Assembly: GCA_036971715.1 (NCBI GenBank)
Contig: JAVHJL010000006.1
Location: forward strand, 558,001-622,000
DNA length: 64,000 nt
Direction: 5' to 3'
DNA from: Arthrobotrys musiformis
Lineage: Eukaryota > Ascomycota > Orbiliomycetes > Orbiliales > Orbiliaceae
Under the pieces are notes generated by a model. It did not search any database. It was not told the origin of the DNA and saw only the letters and a list, made by a program, of their open reading frames with translations. Positions 11,427 to 24,568 of the stretch are shown here, in pieces. A program made the translations under genes and the position numbers. Positions within the stretch are counted from its first letter, which is position 1, and the number at the start of each line of letters is the position of its first letter.

Positions 11427-14400
11427 CCCCTAAACTACAAGCCTGGCTATAGTCATAGTTATCGAGGGGCTTAATTAATTGGTCATGGGTACGCAGGTTC
11501 AGGGTAGCTTATCCAAAACTTGTGCCACCTGGTTACTTTGGAACCACCTTTATTGAATGCGGAGGATGATCACGTTATACGGGAGATCCCGTCTGTATAG
11601 TCTTGGCTGTGCAAGATCTAGGTATCTAACATAATGGGTATGATGCTTAGCTATATCAATTTGTTGCTCGCACATATGTACATGGTAAGAACACGGCCTC
11701 GAGACTGGGCCTCTAGTAAGAATGTGTTGAGTTTGTGCCATTTCCGAGGCTCGAGAATGAGGCTTTGGCTGCTCGTTCAGTAATCATTAATGCGTTCAAA
11801 ACTCGGAAATATTGAGAAGCAACAAAGCTCATTGTTAGCTATTAGCCGTCAAGGTCTGGGGTTCCACGAGCCAGGGATCTTAAGCATTCGTGGCGGAGGT
11901 CGCAATTTTTTTTTTGAAATACTCCAGCCCCATATCTGAGCTTATATATAATTAAGTGTTATAATAAATATATAAGATATCTCGGAACCAAACTAACAGG
12001 TGCATGCCTCGGATTTCTCCACATAACCAATTGGAAACAATCGTATCTTCCGAGCAGCCCTAGTAGGTTTTGATATCCATTGATACCTGCATTATTTAGG
12101 CTATGTCAACTGCGAAGATTACTAATTCCTGTGTCATTCCCAAGTCAATGCTGACTTTTACGGATGCAATCGATAGCACGCTGCATGTACATTTTGCGAA
12201 TCTGTCGGTATCCGCTCAAGGCAGGGAACGAATCTCCACAGCTCCCCCATTCCGAATTACCCAAAGGGCTTGCATGAGGTGCCTGCCTAGGCAGGTTAGC
12301 ATTGACGAACTTGGCAATGATATCCCTCAGCTAAGCTGTCCTATGGCTTGCCCTTGAAATGCGTGGCCCAATGATAGATTGTAGACAGCCCTTGGCCGGG
12401 TCGTCTACGTTCGCTATCTGCGAACCCACCACTCGGAATTCTCTTTGTGGCGTTCGCAGATGTCCATTCGAACACGTGCTATGTGGTGGATGAGTCAGCT
12501 GAATGGTTGGGGAAAAGGGGAAACCAGAATTTTGGTCGGGTGCATGCTGATGGCAAAAGTCCGCATCGTCCGTATTCCGAACCGTCTACTGAACAATCAA
12601 CCCTCTAGCTCTCGGGCCCCAGGTCCAGGACATCGCTATTTCGGTAATATTGGTTATGGATATATATTTTATTCTCAAGGTTCGTGCTAAAGTGGCTCGT
12701 CTCCCTAGGTGCGTAGACCGGGTGCCGGGTAGAGCTAATGTTGGGGGAAGTTGCAGACTAGACGTCTAGAGCTAGACAGCACGACGGCAACTGCGTCTAC
12801 AGCAACTGGTCCGACCCGTACCCGTGACAGGAACAGACTATACATAGTCGATTCATAAGCTCATATTCCTTTCAATAGCTTCTGTCTCAATTTTAGAAAG
12901 CCTGATTCTGGATGATGCCTTGAGGGGAACCCTGAGTTTGTCCAGTCCTATCAAATTTGAGGCGCCTTCGAGCTCGCTGGCGGCCCGTTCAAGCACGTGA
13001 ACTTGCGCCCTGGGAAATAGTTGGTGAAGGTGAGAACCTCTTCCTTATAGACCTATAAGGGGCCCCTTCTTCTATACTAATATTTGTATTTAGAATATAT
13101 ATATATTCTTCATGAACGAATTGAGCCTGCACACGCTTCGAATCCCGACGGATTGACGTCGAAACGCCGCAACACAAAAGTCTGCCAGACTACAACACAC
13201 TAGTACCGCTTGGACTATGTCTGGCCTGGCCAGACCTGGACCCGAATATACGCATCCCCTATAAGCCGACCCGCGATATCGAGATCCAGATAGATTAGAC
13301 GGGCATGTAGCAAGGGAAACAAATGGCAGAAAGTCGAAAGGTCGCTTGCTGCCGCTGCTACGGTTCCCGACCCGGGTTGTGGCGGTCGCAATGGCCCCAA
13401 GCTCACGTTCCGGTGTGTTTGGGGATACGAGGTCGCCGGCAGTTGAATTCCCTGCCCTGAAATAAGGTTACACAACCACTTTGACCCAATTGGGTCGGAA
13501 CCAGCCGGTCGGAACTCTTCGAAATTCGAGAACGGCGTCCCCGAGGACCCATTGGGATGCTTTCTGGGCAGTCAGAGATTGATTCGATCTGAGAAGCCGA
13601 CCCAGAGTGAATGGCTATTGATAGTTGCCACGCTAGGAACTATCTTGACACATCAGAAACTCTCTGCCGAATTTTTTATCCATACTAGTTCATATTTGAT
13701 TCATTCACAATCAATCGAAGATTCTGGCAGTTTGCGTCAAGATTACTTGGTTTTTGCGAACTAAAAGAGTCTTCGATAGAATCGTTCAGCTGGACAAGGG
13801 CCAGCTCTCCTCGCCTAAAGATTCTCCAAGAACCCCATCGATACCCACCGATGAGTAATCTCGCCCATGCTCGAAACAGGCTGCAGGAGACAACCTGTTT
13901 TATGCATGCAACATATCAGATGTCGGGGCGCATGATGATGCCACAGCCCAATCAACAACCATGGATCTCCCCTTGACACCTAGGCCTTCTTGGACCACAT
14001 CTATGCAGTACCAATAACGGCACTTTGGAGAAATTGAATCAACTATTCTTTTTGTTTCGTTATTTTTTCCCCTCGGTTGCGCGCGTCTGAGGAACCGAGA
14101 ACCAGGCCCCCGATTTTGCGATTCTACCTAACTGGTTCCCTGCCCTTGGGTCATTCTAACGGAGGATCCGACTCGCGCTGGTCCTCCCAGAGCTGAACGA
14201 ACCCGATTACTCACTTTTTGCTTTAAAAAGATCGTTTTGGGGTGGGACAACCCCGTAATAGGGATCCTCGAGGAGGCAGAAGTTAGAGTGAATGATTGGT
14301 CGGAATCAACTTCAGATACAACACAATTTACCCTGTTGGAGAAAATGTTCCCACCTTGTGATCGATCACACTAGGATCGGTTTTACATTACATTTCGATG

Positions 14401-15291
14401 AAATGAATCATTTATTGATCCTTCACGTTGTCGCAATTCTTTTTTAGGTTCAATATAGGTGTGGGTATTTTCCGATTGGATATGAAGAACGGAGAGTGGA
14501 TTCGTTGCGTGATAGCTACATGCAAATAATGATCAAAGAGGAAAGCAGGGGCGGGAAGAGCATTCATTGGGCGCCTGTGTATAATGCCTTGCTTGTCAAC
14601 AATTCTAGATCGACGTCATCTAGACAAAGGGAACTCCATCGCGATGCAAATGCTAAAGAAAGAGACTAGGGGGTTTTGGGGCATGAGTCCGCCAGCGGAG
14701 GGGGGAAAGGAACATGCGCGCTGATATCAGATATGGACAGGTCGTTTTAACACGCTTTAAAGGCTACAATATAGTACGCTAAATGCAGGGGATGAAAATG
14801 AAGAAGGGGAAAGAACGATGACATTAAGGACATGAGTATTTGTATGAAGTGAATACAGGGGTCGAGAAGACATCAGTTTGCTTCTCATTTATCTTTTCCA
14901 AATGGCGCGAGCCCAGGGAGCTCAAGGCAGTAACATGGCGAGGTTTTTGGTCCTATCCAGTAGGAAACCCACAAAAAAGAAACGGATGAGAAGAGAATTT
15001 GGGCAAAGAGGCTTAGAAAGAAAATTCAGCGAAAAAAGATTACAAAGATTGTGGGTACATTTTTGTGGCTGCTGACATGTACAGCGAAGAACGGGAACGT
15101 TTCAAACGAGCGGGAAGGCGACATTAAAAACAATCAAGAAGCGAGAAAGGTGCAAAAGAGGAAGAAAGGAAAAAGAGGAATCAGAAGAAAAAGAAATAAA
15201 AGCATGGAATCTTAAGTAAGCATTAACTGGCTATCTAGAACAAATGAAAAGTTGGTGTTAGGTGAGGTGAAGAAATAACTTTGTTGAGGGT
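11427..15291. other. intergenic, no gene seen
   Basis: About 3.9 kb without a supportable gene. Open frames are under 90 codons. The segment at 15080-15210 is strongly purine-rich on the plus strand and lies just downstream of the minus-strand Zn2Cys6 gene, so it is probably part of its 3' untranslated region or terminator. Confidence 0.5.
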
Positions 15292-16623
15292 TCACTCGAT
15301 GTCGACTCCTATCTCACTGTGCAAACTTTGAACACTTCCTCGAGAAGAGCCCGCATAGACGGATGGGATCACGTCGCGAACTCTTCTTTGAATTTCACTA
15401 GCGATCCACTTGCGGACCTCTGGTGCAAGGTTTGCTTTCCCTTCTTCAAGGTCTTCGATCATCTTGTGAACCCCGGTAAGTTTCAAACACATTTCCCAGG
15501 TATTGCTTCCGGCACCGCAGATAGACGCCTTGGCTATTTCGAAGTCATCGTCCGTTCCGTGTTCTAAGGTGCTTAAGAAGGTGTTTGATGCGTATGGGTC
15601 GATCAATAAAATTTCTGGAGATAGGGTATCGACTAAGGACTGCCACCGCGCTCCTCTCTTATCCTCGTGGGCGATTGGGTTTGTTGGCATAGCTCCAGGC
15701 TGAGTTTGTTGGTATTCCCAGTGAGAAGAGCGGCGCCCGGACCCTGCGACTTCTTGGTAGAAGTTGTCTACTTGGCCGGTCATTTCGTACATACTGTGGC
15801 GAGCCATACTGTTTTTACGCTTCTCCAAAGATCTATAAAGTCTTCGAATTGCATTATTGTCTTCGACAGCGAGGTAGTTGTATCCGTAAACGTAGTTTGT
15901 AAAGTTCAAAGTGAGAAGCCAGTCGAAAGCAACTGTTGGTGCTTGAAGCATATTGGGTTGAACGAAATCATAACTCGAGTGAGATCGCGAAAGCGCAGGA
16001 GGTGATCGGTGCGTTGAAGTAATGTGGGAAGTTGACATGCTAAGCGTCGCAGCATATAGCGTCGGATCAGCTAGGTAATCTCCAAGAGTGGTACTTGGTA
16101 AAGTTGGAACCATTGTTCCTGTAGAGTACATTTCCGGAGGTATCATTGCCCTCGATACGGCAGCAGTCGACTGAGAATGTGGCATCCCCCGGGTACGATA
16201 GACGGGTGGCTCTTCTCCAGACTTTGAGACATTTGCAGAACAGGCATAGCCGTACTTGATGCATCTATCACATTTAACGCCTGGCCATGGACGTTCCCGC
16301 GGAACACACTGTTGGAAAATGAAGTTCTGTTAGTATATATTTTCTTTGGTCTTGGCTTAGAGTAGACAGGTTGGCAAAAAAGGGGAAGGCCCTAAACACC
16401 ATCGAAAACCCCTCTTTTGCGTGGATAAAAAATCGACGACGAAAAAAAATGTGTTTCTCGAAATATGTCCAGGCAGGAATCATGTTATAACAATTATAGA
16501 ATGAAGACTAGATGTACTGACCTTTTGTCTGTCTTTGCGGCATTGTGTGCACTTGAAGTACTCTAATTTGCTGGCTTTCGGCATGTTGGCGCTTGAATAG
16601 TCGACTGAAGATCTTTGAGACAT
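15292..16623 (-). CDS. Zn2Cys6 (Gal4-type) zinc cluster protein, putative transcription factor
   Basis: On the minus strand, exon 1 runs 16623-16522 and exon 2 runs 16308-15292, with a 213-nt intron (donor GTCAGT, branch ACTAAC, acceptor CAACAG); the product is 372 residues. Splicing assembles an exact binuclear cluster: C25-x2-C28-x6-C35-x11-C47-x2-C50-x6-C57. The first two cysteines lie in exon 1 (CTQCRKDRQK) and the other four in exon 2 (CVPRERPWPG, CDRCIKYGYAC). Such clusters bind two zinc ions and usually DNA. The remaining 310 residues show no Fungal_trans motif that I recognise; they include an aromatic-rich segment (FDWLLTLNFTNYVYGYNY), basic patches and a C-terminal half of probable helices. 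Target genes are unknown and there is no adjacent pathway cluster. The annotated start gives the only ATG before the first cysteines. Confidence 0.85.
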
Positions 16624-19600
16624 TGTGGGATATTGAAGAGAGTGGGTTGACGGAAGGTCGGTGCTCTATATATTGCTGAAATATTACCCTGGTTTCCAAA
16701 GCTGTATGAGAGGGTTCTGCCGGTGTCAGAGCGACCTTGTTCGCTCTGTAGAATGTATAGAGGAAGGAGTGTGTGGAAGTAGGAAATGATACAGATCAGA
16801 ATTGTGGCTGTATGCAGAAATATGTTGTCTATAGAATACCGTTAACAATCCGAATATTAGATTACTTATTATTCTTAAATTCTCGTTCAAGAATATATAT
16901 CGCCCTGAACGAAAAGAAATAACAGACAGTGTGTAAAGAAAACAAGATGTTGACGATGTTGGAACTATCAAACTCGGGATGGCTCTGCACTCGACAAGGC
17001 TATATAAATTTTTCCGCACGGGCAGGCTTGCATATGCAAGCTCGAAAGAGCTAGAGTGCGTGACAGGAGTTTGGAGCCCAATTTGCACTGGGTTTTTTGG
17101 ACGGGGAACAACGGGGAACATGCATGCATGGATTTGAGCGGATCCGAAAGGTCTTACCTGCTAAACCCCAGATGTTGTTGGAAAATGGATATAAACGGTA
17201 TAGTTAATGCCGGCAAGGTAAGTCCGGTGATGTCGTACTTAATTTAGGGACGCTAAGTATATATCTGAAAAAGAGGATGCCGGTTTTAAGATGGTAGATA
17301 TACGGTCCGGCTTCTAGTCCTCACTGTACTTATGTTCGAGGCACCAATCAATGAGCCGAATGGTAGGCAAGAGCGAAGAAGCGACTGCCCAAGAACCAGC
17401 AATGCCGACCAAGTTGGAAAAACAAATGTGTTGATTTCTTGGACAATGGTGTTGTCGTAGTCTCGAGTGTCGAGTAAAGCCTTCTACAAACGGTATTTGG
17501 AACTGCGAATGTAGATATGTCCAGTAACTGGCTGAGGTCGACTAATATTAGCGCTCTAATTGCCCTTACTCTGACGATAGAGGATTCCTAATTTACATTT
17601 TTCTTTTCTCTCGATATCTTGAATTAAGTGTTGAGAGTCCCGATCCAGAAATCTGATTTACTGGAGCTATTTCGAGAACCAAACACAAAATGGGTAAGCC
17701 CGAAGGATTACCTAAGTAGTGGGTGGTCGGTAAGGTTTGGTCGTGGACCTTTTGACTGTATTTTGGAGGTAGTGGGTACCGCTGCAAAAAATAGCACAGC
17801 CTGGCAGTTTAACTAGTAGTATCGATTCGATTCTGGGCACCGGGCAAAACCTGGTCTAGTCTCTGCTGTATGTATATGTGCGTATTGCAAGCAATTGGAA
17901 AGTTGGAGAGGTCTCGTTATGAATTGAAAACAATGCAACAGTTCGTGCAGTATTCCCTTTCAAGTACGAATTCCGGTATAGACTCAATTAAATGCGGGCG
18001 CTCGAGCGTTTTAGGGCAATGCAAAGTGCGAGAATTGCAAGGTGTCTTCTGTCGACTCCGATGTCTCAAAGTGATAGTGGTTATATTGACTTATCTCTGT
18101 CTTCGAAATCGTCTGTTACGATCTTTGACGGTTGAGGGTCCACTTGTTGGTTTTTTCCCTCCTCCAGACACAGGCTATCCAGTCTCTTAAGTATTGAAGT
18201 CTGAGTGAGTCTAAAATCCTCCCAGGATTCATTGTGCAGAAGAATTGGGCGGCCACTACGCAATGACGAACCCATAAAAACAGTAACTAGTGGACCAACT
18301 TGCTCAAATTTCCCCTTGAGACCTGATACCATCATAGAAACGTGATAGCAAGAGCTTGAGAGCGAATAGGCATTTGGGAACCTGTCTAACGGTAGTTCCG
18401 ACCAAGAACCCACGTTTAGTCCACCAGTACAGGACAGTCCGTACCTGAGCCCTCTTGTGAGCAAGCTAGCCGGTTGCATCATGCTTTTTTTCCCTGTCCT
18501 GGGCTTAAGATGGGAGTAGCATATTTTAACGTTCGCTCTCTGCGATTAATTGCTCACCAATCACCATCCAGTTTTCAGCAGGGATGCTGGAAGTGGAGCC
18601 ACCTGCAGAACCCTTGCGCTACTGCGACTTGGCGTTGGTTTTGGGAGACCCATGTCCAGGCCCCCAGGCAGGGCTTTCGCTTCGTTCCCTGTGATACGAA
18701 CAGTTGAGCCTCCTTGCTCCTCATTGAGGCGCCGCTGCAAGACTGTGCATCGATGTCGGTTCCCGGCTATGCAGAACGCATGCTAAGTGACTAGATTCTG
18801 ATTATGGTAGATTCTCTTTGAGCTGAAGCTTGTTCGCTCTCATAGGAATACATACATATGACTGATAGCCAAGGGAACTTCTTTTTTTTTTGTTATTTTC
18901 TGAAGATTGAAACTTGTGATTCTCCACAACGGCATACTAACAACTAGACGCTATTCTCATTTTGCATTTTTGCGGCTTGTGGGCCTGGAGCTTTTAGGCA
19001 GCGCGACAATGGGTGTACGAATAACTTGACCTCTAATATGGGTTTTGTAGGCCTAACCAAAACCATGCTGACGCTCCAAATTGAAAATGCTGACAAACAA
19101 CTTGAGCGCCCATACAATTTGCGGGTACTAATGAGTTGTAGCTTCGCACATCCTGCATTATATTAGCCGTCATGAAGCTCGTGAGCCTTTAGACGGCCCG
19201 GGTTCTCGGCCTCAGCTACATAGGAACGCTATGGCGGATTGGTCCGTCAAGGGTTTGGAGATGGGCATAGATTAGTCACTACTTGCGCACTTGACCCTCT
19301 ATGTCTAGTCAGCTTTCGCCAGAGGATCCTAGATCGGGTTCCTGGATCCAATCCAACGGCTCCAGAGGCACCCTTCTTTCGTCGGACACCCTTCAGTGAC
19401 GCCCATTTCGAGCATTTTTACTGGTCGATAGCCGCAGTCTCATGGCCATGAGGCTTAAGATCCGACTAACTTATCAAAAGCCGTCTAATAACTGCTAACC
19501 GAGCTCCACGAGTGCGACCCGTCGGCGACTGAGATGTAGGATCCCACCCATATAATTTTGTTATTTCCTTTTTATTTTTTATTATTATGCCCACTCACCG

Positions 19601-19695
19601 CGATATTGCCCCTATCCTGTCGGAAGAATCGACAGGTGGTCAATCCCATAGTATCGTGGCATTTCGGCGTCAGTATCATCCAAATTTGCGAAACT

Positions 19696-20403
19696 ATGAT
19701 TAGTATACTTTTTACTCACAGAAAACTTACGTTGCCATCGGCTTTGCCTTGCCTTAGCTGGTTCTATTCTACGCTGGTGAAACAGTTGATTCCGCGTGCA
19801 AACATGCCACAAGACAGCTGGTATACACAATGGGGAGTGCGAAGGTGTAAAGGCTTCTACCTGCAAGGGGAGACGCAATATTGGGGTTTTCTAGGCGAGA
19901 CAGCACAATTTTTGGCGACACGTGAGGCCGGTGAGCGCTGGAACAACTCACCAGCCACACCATCAAGTGTCAATATGTATGTATATGTGGCTTCAATGCT
20001 GATTTGTGAGACTATGAAGCCCGGATGTTCCGGGGAACTGTGGCCCTGGGAATACATACATGCAGGTGCATACTTTTATCCATGCATAGCTGATATTAAT
20101 GTGGTGCAAAGGGCTCATGGAGCTGTAGAGGTCAGAACCAGGGAATCCTTTGGGTGGAGTGCGGCAGCTCCAAGAAGCCTCTGGGAACGCCTGATTCCAC
20201 ATCTGGGAACTTTTAGTGTGAGTTGGTCCCACCTGCCAAGTCGTCACTCGGTTGACTACCGTACAGCCTCTTCCCTGTCGACTGTGGCTTCGTGGCTTGA
20301 TACCCTTTTTTTTGGTGGGTGTGTGTGGCTCCCTGGTCACTTTTTTCGTTTCATTAAGGCGGCACAGCCCCAAAAAGCTTCTTATCGATTAGACTTGCCA
20401 TAG
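19696..20403 (+). CDS. orphan open frame, 235 codons, doubtful
   Basis: An ATG-started frame of 235 codons inside a gene desert; without the ATG requirement it extends upstream to 19558 (281 codons). It is longer than expected by chance, but the translation is poor in protein-like features: about a dozen scattered tryptophans, no domain, low-complexity MYVYVASM and no Kozak-like context. The opposite strand is also open over 126 codons here, suggesting the region is simply short of stop codons. I could not link it to any family. Confidence 0.2.
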   Translation: MISILFTHRKLTLPSALPCLSWFYSTLVKQLIPRANMPQDSWYTQWGVRRCKGFYLQGETQYWGFLGETAQFLATREAGERWNNSPATPSSVNMYVYVASMLICETMKPGCSGELWPWEYIHAGAYFYPCIADINVVQRAHGAVEVRTRESFGWSAAAPRSLWERLIPHLGTFSVSWSHLPSRHSVDYRTASSLSTVASWLDTLFFGGCVWLPGHFFRFIKAAQPQKASYRLDLP

Positions 20404-23400
20404 GCAATTGAATTGCCAAATGCTGACATTCCAAATGGAGGGCTAACATTAGATGCAAGATTTGCATTGAAGCATCTCTCCCAAAAGAATTGTCCGAGTT
20501 TTCGGACGTGGCAGATAGTTTACCCGGGACATACGAGTTTTCCAGATTGGGGTGCCACCCAACAGCTGAAATGGTATTAAAATAGGGTTGACATACGTCT
20601 GATACTAGTGCCTCGGTCTGTTAGAGCGCAGATACTTGAGAGAGATGGGGCTCAACGTGGGCCTACTTGAACGTGCTTTCCAGGGTGCCCCGGGATGCTT
20701 AACGTTTTTCTGTTTCCAAAATAAAGGTTCAAGGTACCAAAATAGCGGATCATCAGGGAGCCAGTGCAGAGGGGTGCCGGTATATGGCAACACCCAGTTA
20801 CTCCACCCGATTCGAAACTTAAACATGGGATATTTTTTCCGATTTAGCGATCTGTCGTCTGAGAATTGATTGAACCATGGGCCTAACGCTGAGTATCCCC
20901 TGTTGACTCGTCACATCGGCCTTTTTTTAGTACTTCGGCGTCGGCGTGCACCCCAAATAGCTCCGACACTGGGGAGCTTCACGCTAGTCGATCTTTCGAT
21001 ACAATTGCAATAATTCATCCCTTGGCTTCTACATTGAAACCATTCTTTTTTTCTACATCCCTTTCCATGATCGTGATACCTCGGTATTTGTTACTCTGCC
21101 CGAGGCCATGAAGCCATTGTTGGAAACTCTACCTTCGCTGTCGCAGATCAGTAGGCCGTCAGAGTATCCTGTTGGGATCCTGCATAACTAGATCAGGCGA
21201 TGGTGCAGCGGCATAAGGACTCGCCGTCATGATGAACAATGTGTGCATATGCGTTTCGTCATGACTAATTTACCTCCCGCCAATTCTACTATTATAGGAA
21301 TCTTAAGGGATTGTCTTCACATATTAGCGCAATTGGAGGGTCTGGGACGGCCGATTGTGGACTAACATTTGCATACTTTCAGCTTGGTGTCATTACCAAT
21401 ACTTTTCTAATTGAGCGGCCTATATTCATGACGAAGTTTTCTTAGACATGCTTATTTCTCAGGCGCTCTAGGGCCGGTGATACACTGCTTGCATCCAATA
21501 CAGATCTGCGGAGTGGCTTCAATTGGCACAAGATCCGTTGGTTTCGGATCTCATGGTCATGTGGATCTACCATTGATTCGGGGAGCTTCTTCGACGAAAA
21601 CGTCAGAGCGGCTCATGATTACTCCACTGTAGTCATTGCGGCGTGGCAATTAGACGTAGGCGCTCGAAAATTATTGGATTAGCCATTGTATTGGCCTAGT
21701 GCATTCATGATTTAATATTCGCACCACCTGGAAGCCACTCAGCAACGTGGTATCAACGACGGAAGCTAAAACTCGCTCCGTGAGGCCTGGGGTATAAGGT
21801 GAATCAATATGAAACTTAAATCAGATTTGCCATGATATGATTTTTCATTGGCTGAAAGATATTGTGGCTTGATACCAACTTCGATTCCGCTCGACACATC
21901 TAGTGGATTCCATGGATCCTTCACGGTAGAGCCTTCTCTAGTTTTCCTTTAAGCTATAAGGGCTATCTTTCTTCTGCGGAAGTAGTCAGACTATATTCGA
22001 TACCAAGAATTTTGTCATACTCTGACATATTTAGACACGTCTAGGCAAACAATGCCAAAGAAATATCTCAAAGGAATCAGTCTACGAATCAGGAAGCTGA
22101 GTCAGGGTGATCCACAATACTGACTTGAAGGAAATGTGAAAGTGAGTTGATAATATGTGATGAGATATATCAATACAGCACAGGTACAGCTGATTCTTCG
22201 GAGGCAGTCGGGTGGTTTGCTCCTTTGAACTATGATGTGATAAAATAAGGCATCTAAACTAGCCCTAACTTCTGTCAGGAGGTACTAGGTGGGTCCTCAT
22301 ATTCGCTCTCCCCATAGACGATACATTGAAAATTTTGCAAAGGGCCGGCTTAGAGATGAAATTACAATCGTATGCATTTCTCCGAGCTCTTTTTTTACCA
22401 AGGCGCCGACCTTTAGGATTGGCTGACTGGAGTGTGAAGATATCCTTGGAGCCTGAGGTACAATATACACATGATCCTGCCCTGGTCAATTTTAGCACCT
22501 GCATGTGCCCTACAGGCTGCCTTCATAAACCTGGTCTCGGCTCCAAGGAGCCGGCGCAATTCAATATTCCTTGGCGTTATGTTCAAGTGTTTGAATATTG
22601 GAGCTCTGTTTCGTTCTCATGATCTATATCGAAGGTACTTGATTTGACTCAGACGGCACAAGCGCTGGAATGAATTTTAATTGCAGTCTGTATAATACGT
22701 ACCTATGCAGGATAGATCAAGAATGCAGGGTCCTGTCACGAGGATCAATTGATATGATAATATAATCCATTTGGGCTTGATGGCCTTAGTATTCTGCGCG
22801 CGGGATGTATAGGCCTGGTGAACTAGTTTGCCTGGGCAATGTGCGAAGTAATATTATCTATAGAACGAAAAGTACGTGGCAATGATTTGATAATTTTAGA
22901 AACGAAGAAACAAGAAAACCTGTTATATTTCACGAAGCAGGGGAAAAAAAACAGGAAAAATCTTGATCATGAAATCTAGCCGTTTCAAAACGATCAAGTC
23001 CAGACCGTAAACGCTAGCGACTGCATGATCAACGTCTAGATGTTGAGGCGCTAGGTTGCAGCGTTGCATGCATGCAGCTCGGTACGATTGTCCCAATCGT
23101 GAAAAGATGTAAATTATATCCTACCTTCGCTTGTCAGATGACATACATTTTATGATTTCGGTAGCTTAGACTTTCCAAGGTATTGCTCGCAATTTGGTAA
23201 CATAAGCTGTCAATTCCAAGGTAAGGCATGGTAATCAATGCCATGCATAAGGCGGAATTTAGCGAAGCAGCCCCACATCAAGGCTCTCCCCAGAATGCGT
23301 TGGTGAGTCGAAATGCAACATCTCAGCCCCCCTGACCCCATTTTTTACTCCGACACCTTGGAATCTCCACTTGAGCTCTACCAATATGTGTGCTTGAGCT

Positions 23401-24215
23401 ATCGCTAGCTATCGAGCTTCAATTCGAATTGCCCAACCCTCAAGAATTACGACATGAGTACGACATGACCGACGCGATTCTTCGATTCCGATGTTTTCTT
23501 TCCCGCCAAGACTCGAGTTTGCTCGGATCCGAGGGTTCTGCGGACATGGAATCGGCACCCGATATCAATTCACGATTCCAATTGCATTTCCCTTCGGAGA
23601 CTTTTTATGTCAAGTTTACTTGAGAAAAACTTGAAGGAAAAAACCGCCCGATGTGCTGGCCGGCTGGCCCGAGTCCTCAACACCCGCAGGTCTGGTCAGA
23701 ATGGGTCGAGACTGCCTTCAGACTAAGGCTTTTGAAATTCTGAGTCGGAAACCCACCGAAGCGACCAACTAGCCCCGAATTTACCCGTTATCATCTTTGC
23801 TGGCGGACTAATGGCTGGATGGCGACATGAACGGGACTGGAGCTCGGAAGGACAGTCTGTGGTGGGACGGTACATGTGCTGTGGATACAAACGGATGAAC
23901 ATTGCATACCCACACAGCCGGTCCCTTGCTTATCGGTGGAAGTGCAGTTGTTAGCTGCATTAGCACCCTTGCCCCAAGCGTGAAGACTTGGAGGGGCAAT
24001 TTGCAGCTCCATGTCCATGTGCTGTGTGTGGTATGCAGAGGGAGCACTGATAGCTAGCTCTTGTGTGAACTAACTTCAAGCAACATCGATAGCCGAATTG
24101 CGAAAAGTCCACGAGAAGTTTAAGACCCAATTGGAATTCGGGTTTTGCGCTGTCCAAACAGAAACCGCAAAAAAAAAGCTTAGTCGCTGCCCTAGCAGGT
24201 TAACGGCAGTACTCC

Positions 24216-24239
24216 TTTTTTTTTTTTTTTTTTTTTTTT
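24216..24239. repeat. T24 homopolymer upstream of GCV2
   Basis: Run of 24 T residues about 330 bases before the GCV2 start codon, followed by further pyrimidine-rich sequence. Such dT tracts are common in fungal promoters; a regulatory role here is inference only. Confidence 0.9.
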
Positions 24240-24568
24240 CTCTCGCGGTGGTATGAAAAAAAATTACCACGGAGCACTGGCATGGGTGTATCAAAAAGTT
24301 TCCTTTGATACGAGATTTCCTTCATCCCAACAACCTCTATCGCCAAAAAAATCCTTTCCCTCCACAACCAACAACCACCAACGTCTCTCGGATCTCCATT
24401 GCATTGGCGCACCGACTTTCTGGTTGATACATTGCTAGTATCTTCCGTATAGGGCTTCTGTCCTCAAGAAAGTTTGGTCCTGGACCGCCAAATAAAACAA
24501 ATAAAAAAATATATACCTCAGCATTCCATCTCAACATCCTTGGGGCGTTTGCCTGATATACCAGCAAT

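Larger units (their letters stand above)
16624..24568. other. 7.9 kb gene-poor stretch
   Basis: No recognisable gene. The first few hundred bases are the probable promoter of the minus-strand Zn2Cys6 gene and the last few hundred, with a T24 run at 24216-24239, the promoter of GCV2. One unusually long open frame (19696-20403) is listed separately at low confidence. No terminal repeats, reverse transcriptase or transposase motifs were seen, though anciently decayed elements would not be visible by eye. Confidence 0.5.

Noticed and set aside
10208..11628. 16-base direct repeat flanking the 203-aa gene, as if marking an insertion
   Set aside because: An exact 16-mer pair is roughly expected by chance in 64 kb, and no other sign of insertion is present.
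13120..13160. T-loop-like ttcgaatccc
   Set aside because: The flanking bases do not pair and there is no A-box at the right distance.
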